Positions 38,346 through 45,355 of a DNA stretch of 64,000 bases are shown here, in pieces. The notes beneath the pieces were generated by a model that was given only the letters and a program-made list of their open reading frames with translations, searched no databases and was not told the DNA's origin. The stretch spans positions 306,197-370,196 of the forward strand of contig JAFYOI010000055.1 of assembly GCA_017560255.1 (NCBI GenBank), given 5' to 3'. The stretch comes from Clostridia bacterium. Lineage in GTDB: Bacteria; Bacillota; Clostridia; Oscillospirales; Acutalibacteraceae. Both the position numbers and the translations under genes were made by a program. How positions within the stretch are numbered: the first letter of the stretch is position 1; each line of letters opens with the position of its first letter.

Positions 38346-38885
38346 TATTTCCTCTATATCGTAACCATCCCTCGAAATATACCACTTGCCATTCATAATT
38401 ATATCACTCACATTTTCCTCTTCTTTTGGCATAAGCGAACATTCACCCTCATGAATAGTAGAATCAAAGAAAAGACTGCCATCCGCTCTAAAAAACGCTG
38501 GATCCTCTGGATAGTTGTATCCAAAAGCACATATCCACTTAAAAATACTATCCGTTACTAGCATAAACAAATCGCGGGTTTGAGGACACACTTTGTAATA
38601 ACGAAGGATATTTTGATTGAGAGCCTGTTTTGCACTATCAATATAAAGGGTTCCATGTGAATGTCCATAAAAATTGTATGCTTCCAAGAATTCATCCGAA
38701 ACATCGTAAACCCTATATTGTTCAAGTTCTTCAGGGAATTTTTCCTCACCATACACACGAAAAGCAAACATAGAACAATATTCAAAGCATTTGTCTATCA
38801 ATTTTATATAATCCTCACCACATATATCACGTGATCCACATTCATTTTCTAATGGATTTCTATCAAAAAATATATATGTCTTCAT
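38322..38885 (-). CDS. uncharacterised soluble protein, candidate immunity protein
   Basis: 187 residues, no signal peptide. The start at 38885 follows GGGAGG and overlaps the stop codon of an upstream toxin-like fragment as ATGA, the layout usual for polymorphic toxin-immunity pairs. The sequence is acidic with many aromatic residues (FEYCSMFAFRVYGEE, NFYGHSHGTLY). I do not recognise the family. Its last residues (KTGNG) come from REP copy 6. The immunity role is inferred from position alone. Confidence 0.65.
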   Translation of the reverse strand: MKTYIFFDRNPLENECGSRDICGEDYIKLIDKCFEYCSMFAFRVYGEEKFPEELEQYRVYDVSDEFLEAYNFYGHSHGTLYIDSAKQALNQNILRYYKVCPQTRDLFMLVTDSIFKWICAFGYNYPEDPAFFRADGSLFFDSTIHEGECSLMPKEEENVSDIIMNGKWYISRDGYDIEEIKEKTGNG

Positions 38886-39083
38886 ACAACGCCTCCCTTA
38901 TTACGTGGCAAACCAAACCATACATGAAAATGATTATATTTACCATCAAAGACAAAATTTGATAGATGAAAATGGTTATAATGGTTTTATTTTTTTGGTT
39001 CATGAAAAATTGGAAAACCTTCGCCTAATTTACAAGTTATCGACAATGCATCTATAAAACTAAACGGGGAAAACTCAAGAGGG
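38882..39083 (-). pseudogene. remnant of a secreted-toxin C-terminus
   Basis: One frame reads FSPFSFIDALSI then LGEGFPIFHEPKK, an in-frame TAA, then NHYNHFHLSNFVFDG, KYNHFHVWFGLPRNK and a stop that overlaps the next gene's ATG. The His-rich NHxHxxH-like tail and the position just before a small acidic gene resemble the toxic tip of RHS/WapA-type proteins. The rest of the toxin is missing; a REP copy cuts off the 5' side at 39083. Confidence 0.5.
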
Positions 39084-39117
39084 GGAACACAGAGAACCGT
39101 CCCCTTGTGTTCCTGTC
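39084..39117. repeat. REP-like repeat copy 7
   Basis: GGAACACAGAGAACCGTCCCC continuing to TTGTGTTCC forms an inverted GGAACACA/TGTGTTCC pair around the core. It lies just after the NTF2-like lipoprotein gene. Confidence 0.85.
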
Positions 39118-39125
39118 TTTCTTCT

Positions 39126-39608
39126 TTACTCTCTCCAAACCGCCACAACACTTCCGTTGGTATAAATAATTGCGGTTGGTACAGCATAGTCGGTTTCAGC
39201 ATCATCAATCTCGGCAGTAACCATCCAACAATCGCTTCCAACATCATAATAAGTTCTTATCGTATATTTTTCCGTTGGATAAAAATTCAATTTTTCTTGC
39301 CAAAGTTGTTTTCCCTTTTCAATTAAATCTTCGGCGTTTTCTATTCTTGACAAAACTTCATTAGCTGGAAATTCAGTAATTCCCCATTGATAATCGGCGA
39401 TGTTAAATTCTCCTGTTGTAACTATAGTGGTTTCATCATTTGGTTCTGTTGTGAATGATATTTCCGTTTTTGTTCTGTCGGTCGCTGTAGTAAATTTGTC
39501 ATTTCTAGACGATTCGGAATTTTGTGTCATACAACTAGCTCCTATACAAGTAAATATAATAATCATTACAACAATATAAATTTGTTTCAACAAATGCTTA
39601 TATTTCAT
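39126..39608 (-). CDS. lipoprotein with NTF2-fold immunity-like domain
   Basis: 160 residues from ATG 39608 (GGGGGA upstream). The lipobox GASC follows a clear hydrophobic signal. A Thr-rich linker (about 30-60) leads to a domain containing the Asn-Ala-Glu-Asp/AEDLIEKGKQLW helix, YYDVGSDCWMVT and a final IIYTNGSVVAVWRE strand. The last part resembles NTF2-fold immunity proteins of polymorphic toxin systems. That assignment is by eye and moderate. The toxin partner is not intact in this window. Confidence 0.65.
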   Translation of the reverse strand: MKYKHLLKQIYIVVMIIIFTCIGASCMTQNSESSRNDKFTTATDRTKTEISFTTEPNDETTIVTTGEFNIADYQWGITEFPANEVLSRIENAEDLIEKGKQLWQEKLNFYPTEKYTIRTYYDVGSDCWMVTAEIDDAETDYAVPTAIIYTNGSVVAVWRE

Positions 39609-39675
39609 ATCTTTTCCCCCTATTCTAACCATGGTTTATTGATTGAAACTGGTAAGTCTTCAAATATTAACAAAA

Positions 39676-39700
39676 CTCAAGGGGACGGTTCTATTGTGTT
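39676..39700. repeat. REP-like repeat copy 8 (inverted)
   Basis: AAGGGGACGGTTCTATTGTG: the only copy in the opposite orientation. It directly abuts the 3' end of the transposase remnant, as expected for a RAYT flanked by its REP. Confidence 0.85.
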
Positions 39701-40172
39701 ATCTAAACTTTCTCACAATATTGAAACTTATCCCTGTTAATCGACTGATTTGCCGTATGGACAAACCTTTATCCCTCAATATTTTCAAATATTTATCTCT
39801 CTTATCATCATTTAGGTTTTAAAACTCCGTAGAATTTTTGCATTTACTATCCTTTTGTATAATCGCTCTTGCTTCTTCATCAGTAAGCCTAAAATCGAAA
39901 TCTTCGATATCCAGACATCTGTCATCATTCTTTCGATTATTGAACCCAACAAACTGTTCTTTGCTTATGATATCAAGACAAAATTCAGTATCGACAATTT
40001 TCGTCTTGTTTACATACTCATTATAACTGCTGTATTTATAACCGTCAACACTTTTACAAATACCACACTTTATTGGGTTTTGATGTATATAGCGGATTAC
40101 TGTTAAAAAATATGAATCATCCTCTACAGGTTCGCTCTTAAATCGGTCTTGGAACAGATGCCCTCTTCTGAT
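39699..40172 (-). pseudogene. REP-associated tyrosine transposase (RAYT, Y1 family), broken
   Basis: Reading the minus strand from 40172, the frame begins RRGHLFQDRFKSEPVEDD and continues with VIRYIHQNPIKCGIC, KYSSYNEY and the acidic RLTDEEAR. This is the distinctive C-terminal half of Y1 REP-associated transposases. An in-frame TAA at 39819-39821 then interrupts it. The same frame resumes with LRDKGLSIRQISRLTG, the C-terminal HTH, and ends at 39699. The N-terminal half with the HUH motif and catalytic Tyr is absent. The enzyme is dead here but explains the REP copies around it. Confidence 0.85.
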
Positions 40173-40179
40173 TATTATA

Positions 40180-40254
40180 CCACTTGCCGACCTCTAACTG
40201 TGCACAGTCAAAATACGCCGTACCCGTTGCAGACGTAAGGGCAAGGAATACTGA
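40180..40254 (-). pseudogene. fragment of an RHS/WapA-like surface protein
   Basis: A short minus-strand frame reads SVFLALTSATGTAYFDCAQLEVGKW. TGTAYFD-AQLE is the characteristic end of the carbohydrate-binding-like modules found in clostridial RHS/YD-repeat polymorphic toxins. No start or stop belongs to it; it is cut directly by the transposase remnant. Confidence 0.55.
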
Positions 40255-40264
40255 AAAATGCATC

Positions 40265-40299
40265 AATAAAGGGCGGTGATGTACCGCCCTTTATTTTTA
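40265..40299. terminator. terminator hairpin
   Basis: AATAAAGGGCGGT/ACCGCCCTTTATT, 13-bp perfect stem with a 5-base loop and T-run on the plus strand, usable both ways. It lies about 60 bases downstream of the symporter gene's stop. Confidence 0.85.
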
Positions 40300-40317
40300 G
40301 TTTAGTGATTGGTTGTC

Positions 40318-40344
40318 AACACAGGAGAACCGTCCCCCTAAGTT
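40318..40344. repeat. REP-like repeat copy 9
   Basis: CAACACAGGAGAACCGTCCCC, between the terminator and the 3' end of the symporter gene. It is the last copy in the window. Confidence 0.8.
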
Positions 40345-40357
40345 CCCTAATTAAATA

Positions 40358-41839
40358 TTACTCAGCATCGGAGTCAAACTCAACGCCCGACGCAACAGCG
40401 TCGAAAACTTCCACTACTTCCGCTTTCGGAGCGGGTGTAAGAAGTGTTACTATAATAGAAACTATAATACCGATAATAAATCCGGGGATAATCTCGTAAA
40501 TTCCTGTATCCTTGAGGAATACAAGCCAGAGAATATCAACCGCCGCACCTGCGATAATACCGGAAATCGCACCCGCAAAATTAAATCTGCGCCAGAAGAG
40601 TGAGAGCATAATTACAGGGCCGAATGCAGCGCCGAATACGCCCCATGCGTTTTCAACAAGGCCCATAATAGTGCCGGAGTTCGGGTTTGCAGCGATAAGA
40701 ACCGCGATTACAGCGATTACAAGAACAACAATTCTGCCCGCCCAAAGCATCTCTTTCTCGGACGCTTTATCCTTACGGATGATGGGCTTGTAAACGTCGC
40801 TTGCAAAAGCAGAGGCGGAAGCGAGAAGTTGTGAATCCGCTGTGCTCATTGCTGCAGCGAGAATTGCGGAGAGCAACAAACCGCTGACAATTTTGGGGAA
40901 CATATTTCTTACCATTGTGATGAACACGGTGGAACTGTCTGCAACCTCGTAGGGCAAGAAATGCGCAACAACACCTGCCGCAACGGAGAAGAGAAGAATG
41001 AGCACCGTCCAAGTGATACCAATTTTAGAACTCTTCTTGAGGTCTTTATCAGAACGCAAAGACATAAATCGAATAATGATATGGGGCATACCGAAGTAAC
41101 CAAGTCCCCAACCAAGACCAGAAATAATCTCTTTCCAATCGCCGAACATATTCCAATAATTAGGAGTTGTTTCAGCAATTTGATTAATAATTGTAGTGCT
41201 GTTGTCAAAATTGATGATTGACAAAGCAAATATCGGGGCGATAAGCAATGCGCCGAGCATAAGCAAGCCCTGGAAGAAGTCCGTCCAACATACAGCGGAG
41301 AAACCACCGAGGAACGTGTAGCAAATTATAATAACTGCCGCTATGTACATTGCAACGTTCGCATCAATACCGATAACTGTATGAAAAAGCGTTCCGCACG
41401 CTTTGATACTTGAAGCGGCATAGATTGTGTAAGCAATAAGGAAAATAATGGCACTGATTACCTGCAAGGAACGATTCGATGAAAGAAAACGGTTTGTAAG
41501 GTACTGCGGGATTGTGATAGAATCATTTGCAGCGATTGAATATCGGCGCAAACGGGGCGCTTCAATAATCCAACTGAGCGCATAGCCGATAGCAAGACCG
41601 ATTGCAATCCATGTCTGCCCAATACCAAATGCAAAGATTGAAGCGGGCAATCCCATAAGTACCCACGCACTCATATCAGACGCACCCGCCGACAGAGCGG
41701 AAACCCACGGACCCATTTTACGACCGCCGAGGAAGTAGCCCTTCTCACCGCCACTTTTAGAACGAAGGAAGAAGAACACACCAATACCGACCATAAACAG
41801 CAGGTACACGATAAAAACTATAGTTTCTGCATTCAACAT
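40358..41839 (-). CDS. putP: sodium/solute symporter, PutP (proline) type
   Basis: Integral membrane Na+-coupled transporter of the SSS family, 493 residues with about 12-13 hydrophobic segments. Family signs are GRKMGPWVSALSAGASDMSAWVLMGLPA near the N-terminus (Na+ site and the PutP-type SAGASDMS) and the mid-protein FLGGFSAVCWTD; AILAAAMSTADSQLL also fits. These favour the proline subgroup, though substrate choice within SSS is hard to read. AGGAG precedes the start. It is the last chromosomal gene before the split tRNA-Ser. Confidence 0.88.
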   Translation of the reverse strand: MLNAETIVFIVYLLFMVGIGVFFFLRSKSGGEKGYFLGGRKMGPWVSALSAGASDMSAWVLMGLPASIFAFGIGQTWIAIGLAIGYALSWIIEAPRLRRYSIAANDSITIPQYLTNRFLSSNRSLQVISAIIFLIAYTIYAASSIKACGTLFHTVIGIDANVAMYIAAVIIICYTFLGGFSAVCWTDFFQGLLMLGALLIAPIFALSIINFDNSTTIINQIAETTPNYWNMFGDWKEIISGLGWGLGYFGMPHIIIRFMSLRSDKDLKKSSKIGITWTVLILLFSVAAGVVAHFLPYEVADSSTVFITMVRNMFPKIVSGLLLSAILAAAMSTADSQLLASASAFASDVYKPIIRKDKASEKEMLWAGRIVVLVIAVIAVLIAANPNSGTIMGLVENAWGVFGAAFGPVIMLSLFWRRFNFAGAISGIIAGAAVDILWLVFLKDTGIYEIIPGFIIGIIVSIIVTLLTPAPKAEVVEVFDAVASGVEFDSDAE

Positions 41840-42012
41840 AAGTTATAACACTCCTATTCCCGATGCAACAAGCATCATTTTGAATAAAACAATGAAAATC
41901 TGTATAAATTTTCAAACATAACCCGTATTATACTGCAAAAAAATACAATCTGCAATAGTTTTTACATTAATTTTACAAATTAAAGCGTTAAATTCATAAT
42001 ATGTGAATTTAG

Positions 42013-42046
42013 AAAAAAAGTCCAGGTCTTGCAACCTGGACTTTTT
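42013..42046 (-). terminator. terminator of the original tRNA-Ser gene
   Basis: GTCCAGGT/ACCTGGAC stem with a 6-base loop and, on the minus strand, a T-run at 42013-42019. It directly follows the 3' half of the tRNA, confirming that this half is the resident chromosomal end. Confidence 0.85.
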
Positions 42047-42102
42047 TGGCGGAGACGGCGAGATTCGAACTCGCGGGGGATTGCTCCCTAACTGATTTCG
42101 AG
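42047..42102 (-). tRNA. 3' half of the split resident tRNA-Ser(CGA) (attL)
   Basis: Minus strand starts at the anticodon loop CTCGAAA (42096-42102). It continues through the anticodon 3' stem, a long variable arm (GGGAGCAATCCC), the T-arm GTTCGAATC and the acceptor CGTCTCC, ending GCCA. No 5' half adjoins it; the sequence to the right is element DNA. Its acceptor strand pairs perfectly with GGAGACG at the 5' half found 19.7 kb away (61783-61822). Confidence 0.9.
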
Positions 42103-42285
42103 CGAGCGACATTTTATCCCCCACCGTCCCTTACCGTGCCTGAATTTTGTGTGCTTTTGGCTGCTTTCCGCCCATTTTGGAGGGTTTTTAGAAAAAGTGA
42201 TAGATAACTGCAAGATAAATGAAAGACTAAACCAACGATTTATTGGAATATTTCAGGGCAAATAAATCATAAGGAGATAAGCAAA

Positions 42286-42546
42286 ATGAGTAAAGAAAAA
42301 CAAAGAGCAGAGCTTAAAAAGCTTCTCAAAAAATGTCCCGACGTACTAACCCCGATGAAGGCAGCAAGATGGTCACCCATCGGTAAGAATGCAATCTATG
42401 CCGCCATCAAAAGCGGCGAAATAGAAGCATACCTATATAAGAATGGTTACATATTCACCAAGGATTCATTGATTGATTACCTTGTCAAGCTCTCCGATGG
42501 CAAAGGGCGAGGCTATGCCCTGCGAGGTGATAAGGATGTTAAGTAA
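42286..42546 (+). CDS. excisionase/MerR-like HTH protein 1
   Basis: 86 residues. After a short Lys-rich helix comes a winged-HTH-like segment: VLTPMKAARWSPIGKNAIYAAIKSGEIEAY followed by YIFTKDSLIDYLVK. This is the pattern of excisionase-type DNA-binding domains used in integrative elements to steer recombination or control early genes. AAGGAG precedes the start. It overlaps the next gene by 11 bp and is the first gene at the left end of the element. Confidence 0.7.
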   Translation: MSKEKQRAELKKLLKKCPDVLTPMKAARWSPIGKNAIYAAIKSGEIEAYLYKNGYIFTKDSLIDYLVKLSDGKGRGYALRGDKDVK

Positions 42547-43081
42547 TATGCCACAAGTTCTATCAGGCGAGCAAGTTCGATGCATTCTGCATATCGGCAA
42601 ACGCAAATGTGCATGGATGCTAAATAATGGTTTTATCAAATGCCACAACTCCGGAAAGAAAACACGGAAATATACCGTGTTGAAAGAAGACCTGTTATTC
42701 TACATAGAGGACTCATCAAATCATCCCGAAAAATATGTAGCGCCATACGGTGAGTTCTCATCAGTAAAACATAATAAGCCCCGCCCGAGCAAGACGGGAT
42801 TCCCCTATTCCCTACCCAGCAGTTTCAGGACATGGCTTGAAAAGGAGTTTGAGGAAATCTCTGATGCGCTTACCGTGCCTCAAGTCGTTGACATTACCGG
42901 CTACGCCGACAACTCCGTTGACCGATGGCTCCGCCAAGGTCACATACGGTATGTTAATGCACAATCCGCAAAAATTATTGCAAAGGATTGGCTAATCGAC
43001 TTCTACTGCAGCTATGGCTACACCATAGCAAAAATGTCAGAAAAGCACATAGCCCTGATGAAAAAGTTCTTCAGCAAATAG
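42536..43081 (+). CDS. protein with two excisionase-like HTH repeats
   Basis: 181 residues from ATG 42536 (GAGGTGAT upstream; the frame is open from 42473). Two related DNA-binding-like units are visible: VLSGEQVRCILHIGKRKCAWMLNNGFIKC near the N-terminus and ALTVPQVVDITGYADNSVDRWLRQGHIRYV near residue 125. Each is followed by a segment that resembles the KDWLIDF helix of excisionases. The 11-bp overlap implies translational coupling with the preceding HTH gene. Role in control of the element is inferred. Confidence 0.65.
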   Translation: MLSNMPQVLSGEQVRCILHIGKRKCAWMLNNGFIKCHNSGKKTRKYTVLKEDLLFYIEDSSNHPEKYVAPYGEFSSVKHNKPRPSKTGFPYSLPSSFRTWLEKEFEEISDALTVPQVVDITGYADNSVDRWLRQGHIRYVNAQSAKIIAKDWLIDFYCSYGYTIAKMSEKHIALMKKFFSK

Positions 43082-43082
43082 A

Positions 43083-43120
43083 AAATCATAACCACCAGTT
43101 AAACTGGTGGTTATGATTTT
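43083..43120. terminator. bidirectional hairpin terminator
   Basis: AAAATCATAACCACCAGTT and its complement form a 17-19-bp stem with almost no mismatch between convergent genes. Confidence 0.85.
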
Positions 43121-43123
43121 ATC

Positions 43124-43834
43124 TTATTTTTTAAAGATTCTTACTTGAAAGAGCTGTTTTTCAGCTTCCTTGTAATTAGCAAGTTTTTCATCCCATTCAT
43201 GACGAATGCGGGCTTTCTTCAAGACTTCATCAAATGTGGAATCATTGAAAAAGACAATCTCTTTATCTGTAAAAAACTCTTTGCAGTAGGCTTTAAAAAG
43301 CGATTTAACCTCTTCCACCAAAGCATCATCTTCATATTCAGAAGGGCAATTTTCGATAACCCTTGCAAGATCATCTCTTAAATAAAACAAATCAATAGGT
43401 TCCTCATAATCTACTATTTCATCGTCAATAAATATTGGAACGGGCTGAGTGTCTATTCCGTTTTGCTTAAGTTTATATTTGAAATATGAAAACAAACTTT
43501 CGGCGCAAACATATGAATAATTGTATGCACACACAACCTTATATGCAGATAGTAGTTGGCTTAATAACGTTTGCTCATGTCTCGTCAAATATTTAGCATC
43601 ATATGATTTTGATAATTCATCAAGACCTTTATAGTTTTTCCAAGATCGAGGTTCTTTCAATATATTTTTAATCGGAAATATTATATTTAAGCGCAAAGCA
43701 TTGCGATTTCCTTTTCTAAAATAAAGAGCAGATATAAGCCAAGAAACTAATCCAGAAAATACAACAGTAAGCAATCCAAAAACATTTGAATTGATATAAT
43801 TAGGGTTAACTAACCATTTAAAAAAATCGAACAT
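43124..43834 (-). CDS. membrane-anchored protein of unknown function
   Basis: 236 residues. One N-terminal membrane segment (FGLLTVVFSGLVSWLISALYF, about residues 19-39) is followed by a charged, mainly helical cytoplasmic domain of about 190 residues with conserved-looking YEEPIDLFYLRDDLARV and KEFFTDKEIVFFN. No family recognised. GGAGG precedes the start. It stands alone on the minus strand beside the R-M operon. Its design (one N-terminal anchor, soluble tail) matches two proteins inside that operon, so an accessory defence role is possible but unproven. Confidence 0.65.
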   Translation of the reverse strand: MFDFFKWLVNPNYINSNVFGLLTVVFSGLVSWLISALYFRKGNRNALRLNIIFPIKNILKEPRSWKNYKGLDELSKSYDAKYLTRHEQTLLSQLLSAYKVVCAYNYSYVCAESLFSYFKYKLKQNGIDTQPVPIFIDDEIVDYEEPIDLFYLRDDLARVIENCPSEYEDDALVEEVKSLFKAYCKEFFTDKEIVFFNDSTFDEVLKKARIRHEWDEKLANYKEAEKQLFQVRIFKK

Positions 43835-43962
43835 ATACTAACCTCCTAAACATGTTTATTATATCACATTTTATCGAAATTTCCAATACTTAACAATGTG
43901 AAAAGAAAAGGGTTGATGATAAAACGGTATCTAGCTACTGCCTAATAATAAATTGGTCTTTC

Positions 43963-44078
43963 GGTGAGAAAGACATTATAGGCTTTCTCACCTTATTTGC
44001 AACAATGCAGGAAACAGGTGCTGTGTCAAGGGCGGCCATGCCGTTCACTTTACCCTTGACTCCACACCTGTTTTCTGC
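43963..44078. repeat. two hairpins upstream of the defence operon
   Basis: First, GGTGAGAAAG/CTTTCTCACC (43963-43972 with 43983-43992) is perfect. Second, a 26-bp imperfect inverted repeat (44007-44032 with 44053-44078, 22 of 26 paired) encloses a 20-base loop. The 43835-44297 gap otherwise has no convincing gene; the 70-codon minus-strand frame at 43935-44147 crosses the stems and has no ribosome site. Could be an RNA leader, a recombination scar or an ori/oriT-type structure. Confidence 0.6.
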
Positions 44079-44297
44079 TATTTCAGTTATCAATAATAGC
44101 AGCTTTAATCGGCTTATACTGCACCTATAGCTACGCCATTTTAACATAAGAGCGAATCAATCATCATTTTATTAAATCAATTTAATCAATTTGACTCAAA
44201 TGATTAAATTGAACTTGACAAGTACCAAATTCATTTATATAATATAATTGTATCAAAATAGGAAAAATGAGCAAATTAAACACCGGAGATGATAATA

Positions 44298-45353
44298 ATG
44301 AGAATTTACGATTACAACAAAAAATGGAAAGAGCTTTTAACTCCTGAAATCGTAACTATGCTTTTACAAATACATGAATTCAAAGGTGAACAAAACCTCT
44401 TTATAGAAGCGCAGAGCGACACACTTATTCAGCTTATAGAAATTGCAAAGATACAAAGCACAGAAGCATCTAATAAAATAGAAGGAATATACACTTCCGA
44501 CGAGCGTCTTAAAAAACTTTTAACCAACAAAACAACGCCTCGCACCCGCAACGAGCAAGAGATAGCAGGATATAGAGATGTTCTTTCAACTATACACGAA
44601 AGTCATGAATTCATACCCGTCCGCCCATCCATAATATTACAACTCCATCGTGATTTGTATAAATTTAGCGGAAAATCCATTGGGGGCACATATAAAAGTC
44701 AAGACAATGTTATTGCAGAAGAGGATAATGATGGTAATCGTTTTATCAGATTCCAGCCCACACCTGCTTGGGAAACACCACTCGCTATAGAATCTATATG
44801 CGACGCGTTTGATGATACACTCGCCCGAGGTGAAGCTGACCCACTGCTTATAATCCCTATGTTTGTTCTTGATTTTCTTTGCATCCACCCGTTCAACGAC
44901 GGCAACGGAAGAATGAGTCGCCTGCTCACTCTACTTTTGCTCTATCGCGCCGGATATATTGTTGGAAAATATATAAGCATCGAAAAGGTCATTGAGGAGT
45001 CGAAGGATACCTATTACGAAGCACTGCAAAGCAGTTCACAGCATTGGCACGAAGAAGAAAATGATTACGCTCACTTTGTCAGATATATGTTAGGTGTAAT
45101 TTTGTCAGCGTATCGTGATTTCTCCTCTCGCGTCAAAGCTCTCACAACAAGCGGGCTGTCAAAACCCGAACGCATACAAGAAATCATCAAAGATACACTT
45201 GGAAAAATAACCAAAACAGAAATTATGCAAAAGTGTCCCGATATCAGTCAGGTAACCGTACAAAGAACATTAAATGATCTTGTTAAAAATGGCGATATTA
45301 TTAAAATCGGTGGCGGCCGATACACATCTTATATTTGGAACAGGGAGAAATAA
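44298..45353 (+). CDS. Fic-domain protein (class II) with C-terminal winged HTH
   Basis: Fic enzymes transfer AMP (or related groups) from nucleotides to protein hydroxyls. The catalytic motif HPFNDGNGRMSR is intact (His about residue 198). The inhibitory motif SNKIEG, ([S/T]xxxE[G/N]), is at about residue 59 before the Fic fold, which makes this class II with built-in autoinhibition. The C-terminal ~70 residues form a winged HTH (ITKTEIMQKCPDISQVTVQRTLNDL). I use ATG 44298 with GGAGAT upstream, not the ATG at 44289. It ends 2 bp before hsdM, so it is the first gene of the R-M operon and may regulate it. Confidence 0.92.
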   Translation: MRIYDYNKKWKELLTPEIVTMLLQIHEFKGEQNLFIEAQSDTLIQLIEIAKIQSTEASNKIEGIYTSDERLKKLLTNKTTPRTRNEQEIAGYRDVLSTIHESHEFIPVRPSIILQLHRDLYKFSGKSIGGTYKSQDNVIAEEDNDGNRFIRFQPTPAWETPLAIESICDAFDDTLARGEADPLLIIPMFVLDFLCIHPFNDGNGRMSRLLTLLLLYRAGYIVGKYISIEKVIEESKDTYYEALQSSSQHWHEEENDYAHFVRYMLGVILSAYRDFSSRVKALTTSGLSKPERIQEIIKDTLGKITKTEIMQKCPDISQVTVQRTLNDLVKNGDIIKIGGGRYTSYIWNREK

Positions 45354-45355
45354 TT

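Noticed and set aside
38987..39247. 86-codon minus-strand frame
   Set aside because: Most of it is the shadow of the NTF2-like lipoprotein gene. Only its last ~30 codons make sense, as part of the toxin remnant.
36629..40344. CRISPR array made of the REP-like repeats
   Set aside because: Copies are irregularly spaced by hundreds of bases, interspersed with genes and in both orientations; no cas genes are present.
42286..43081. Frameshifted single gene made of the two HTH frames
   Set aside because: Each frame has its own ribosome site and a complete HTH unit, and the 11-bp overlap is typical of translational coupling.
43935..44147. 70-codon minus-strand frame
   Set aside because: It runs through the two hairpin structures upstream of the Fic gene, has no Shine-Dalgarno and no sensible protein composition. 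I report the hairpins instead.
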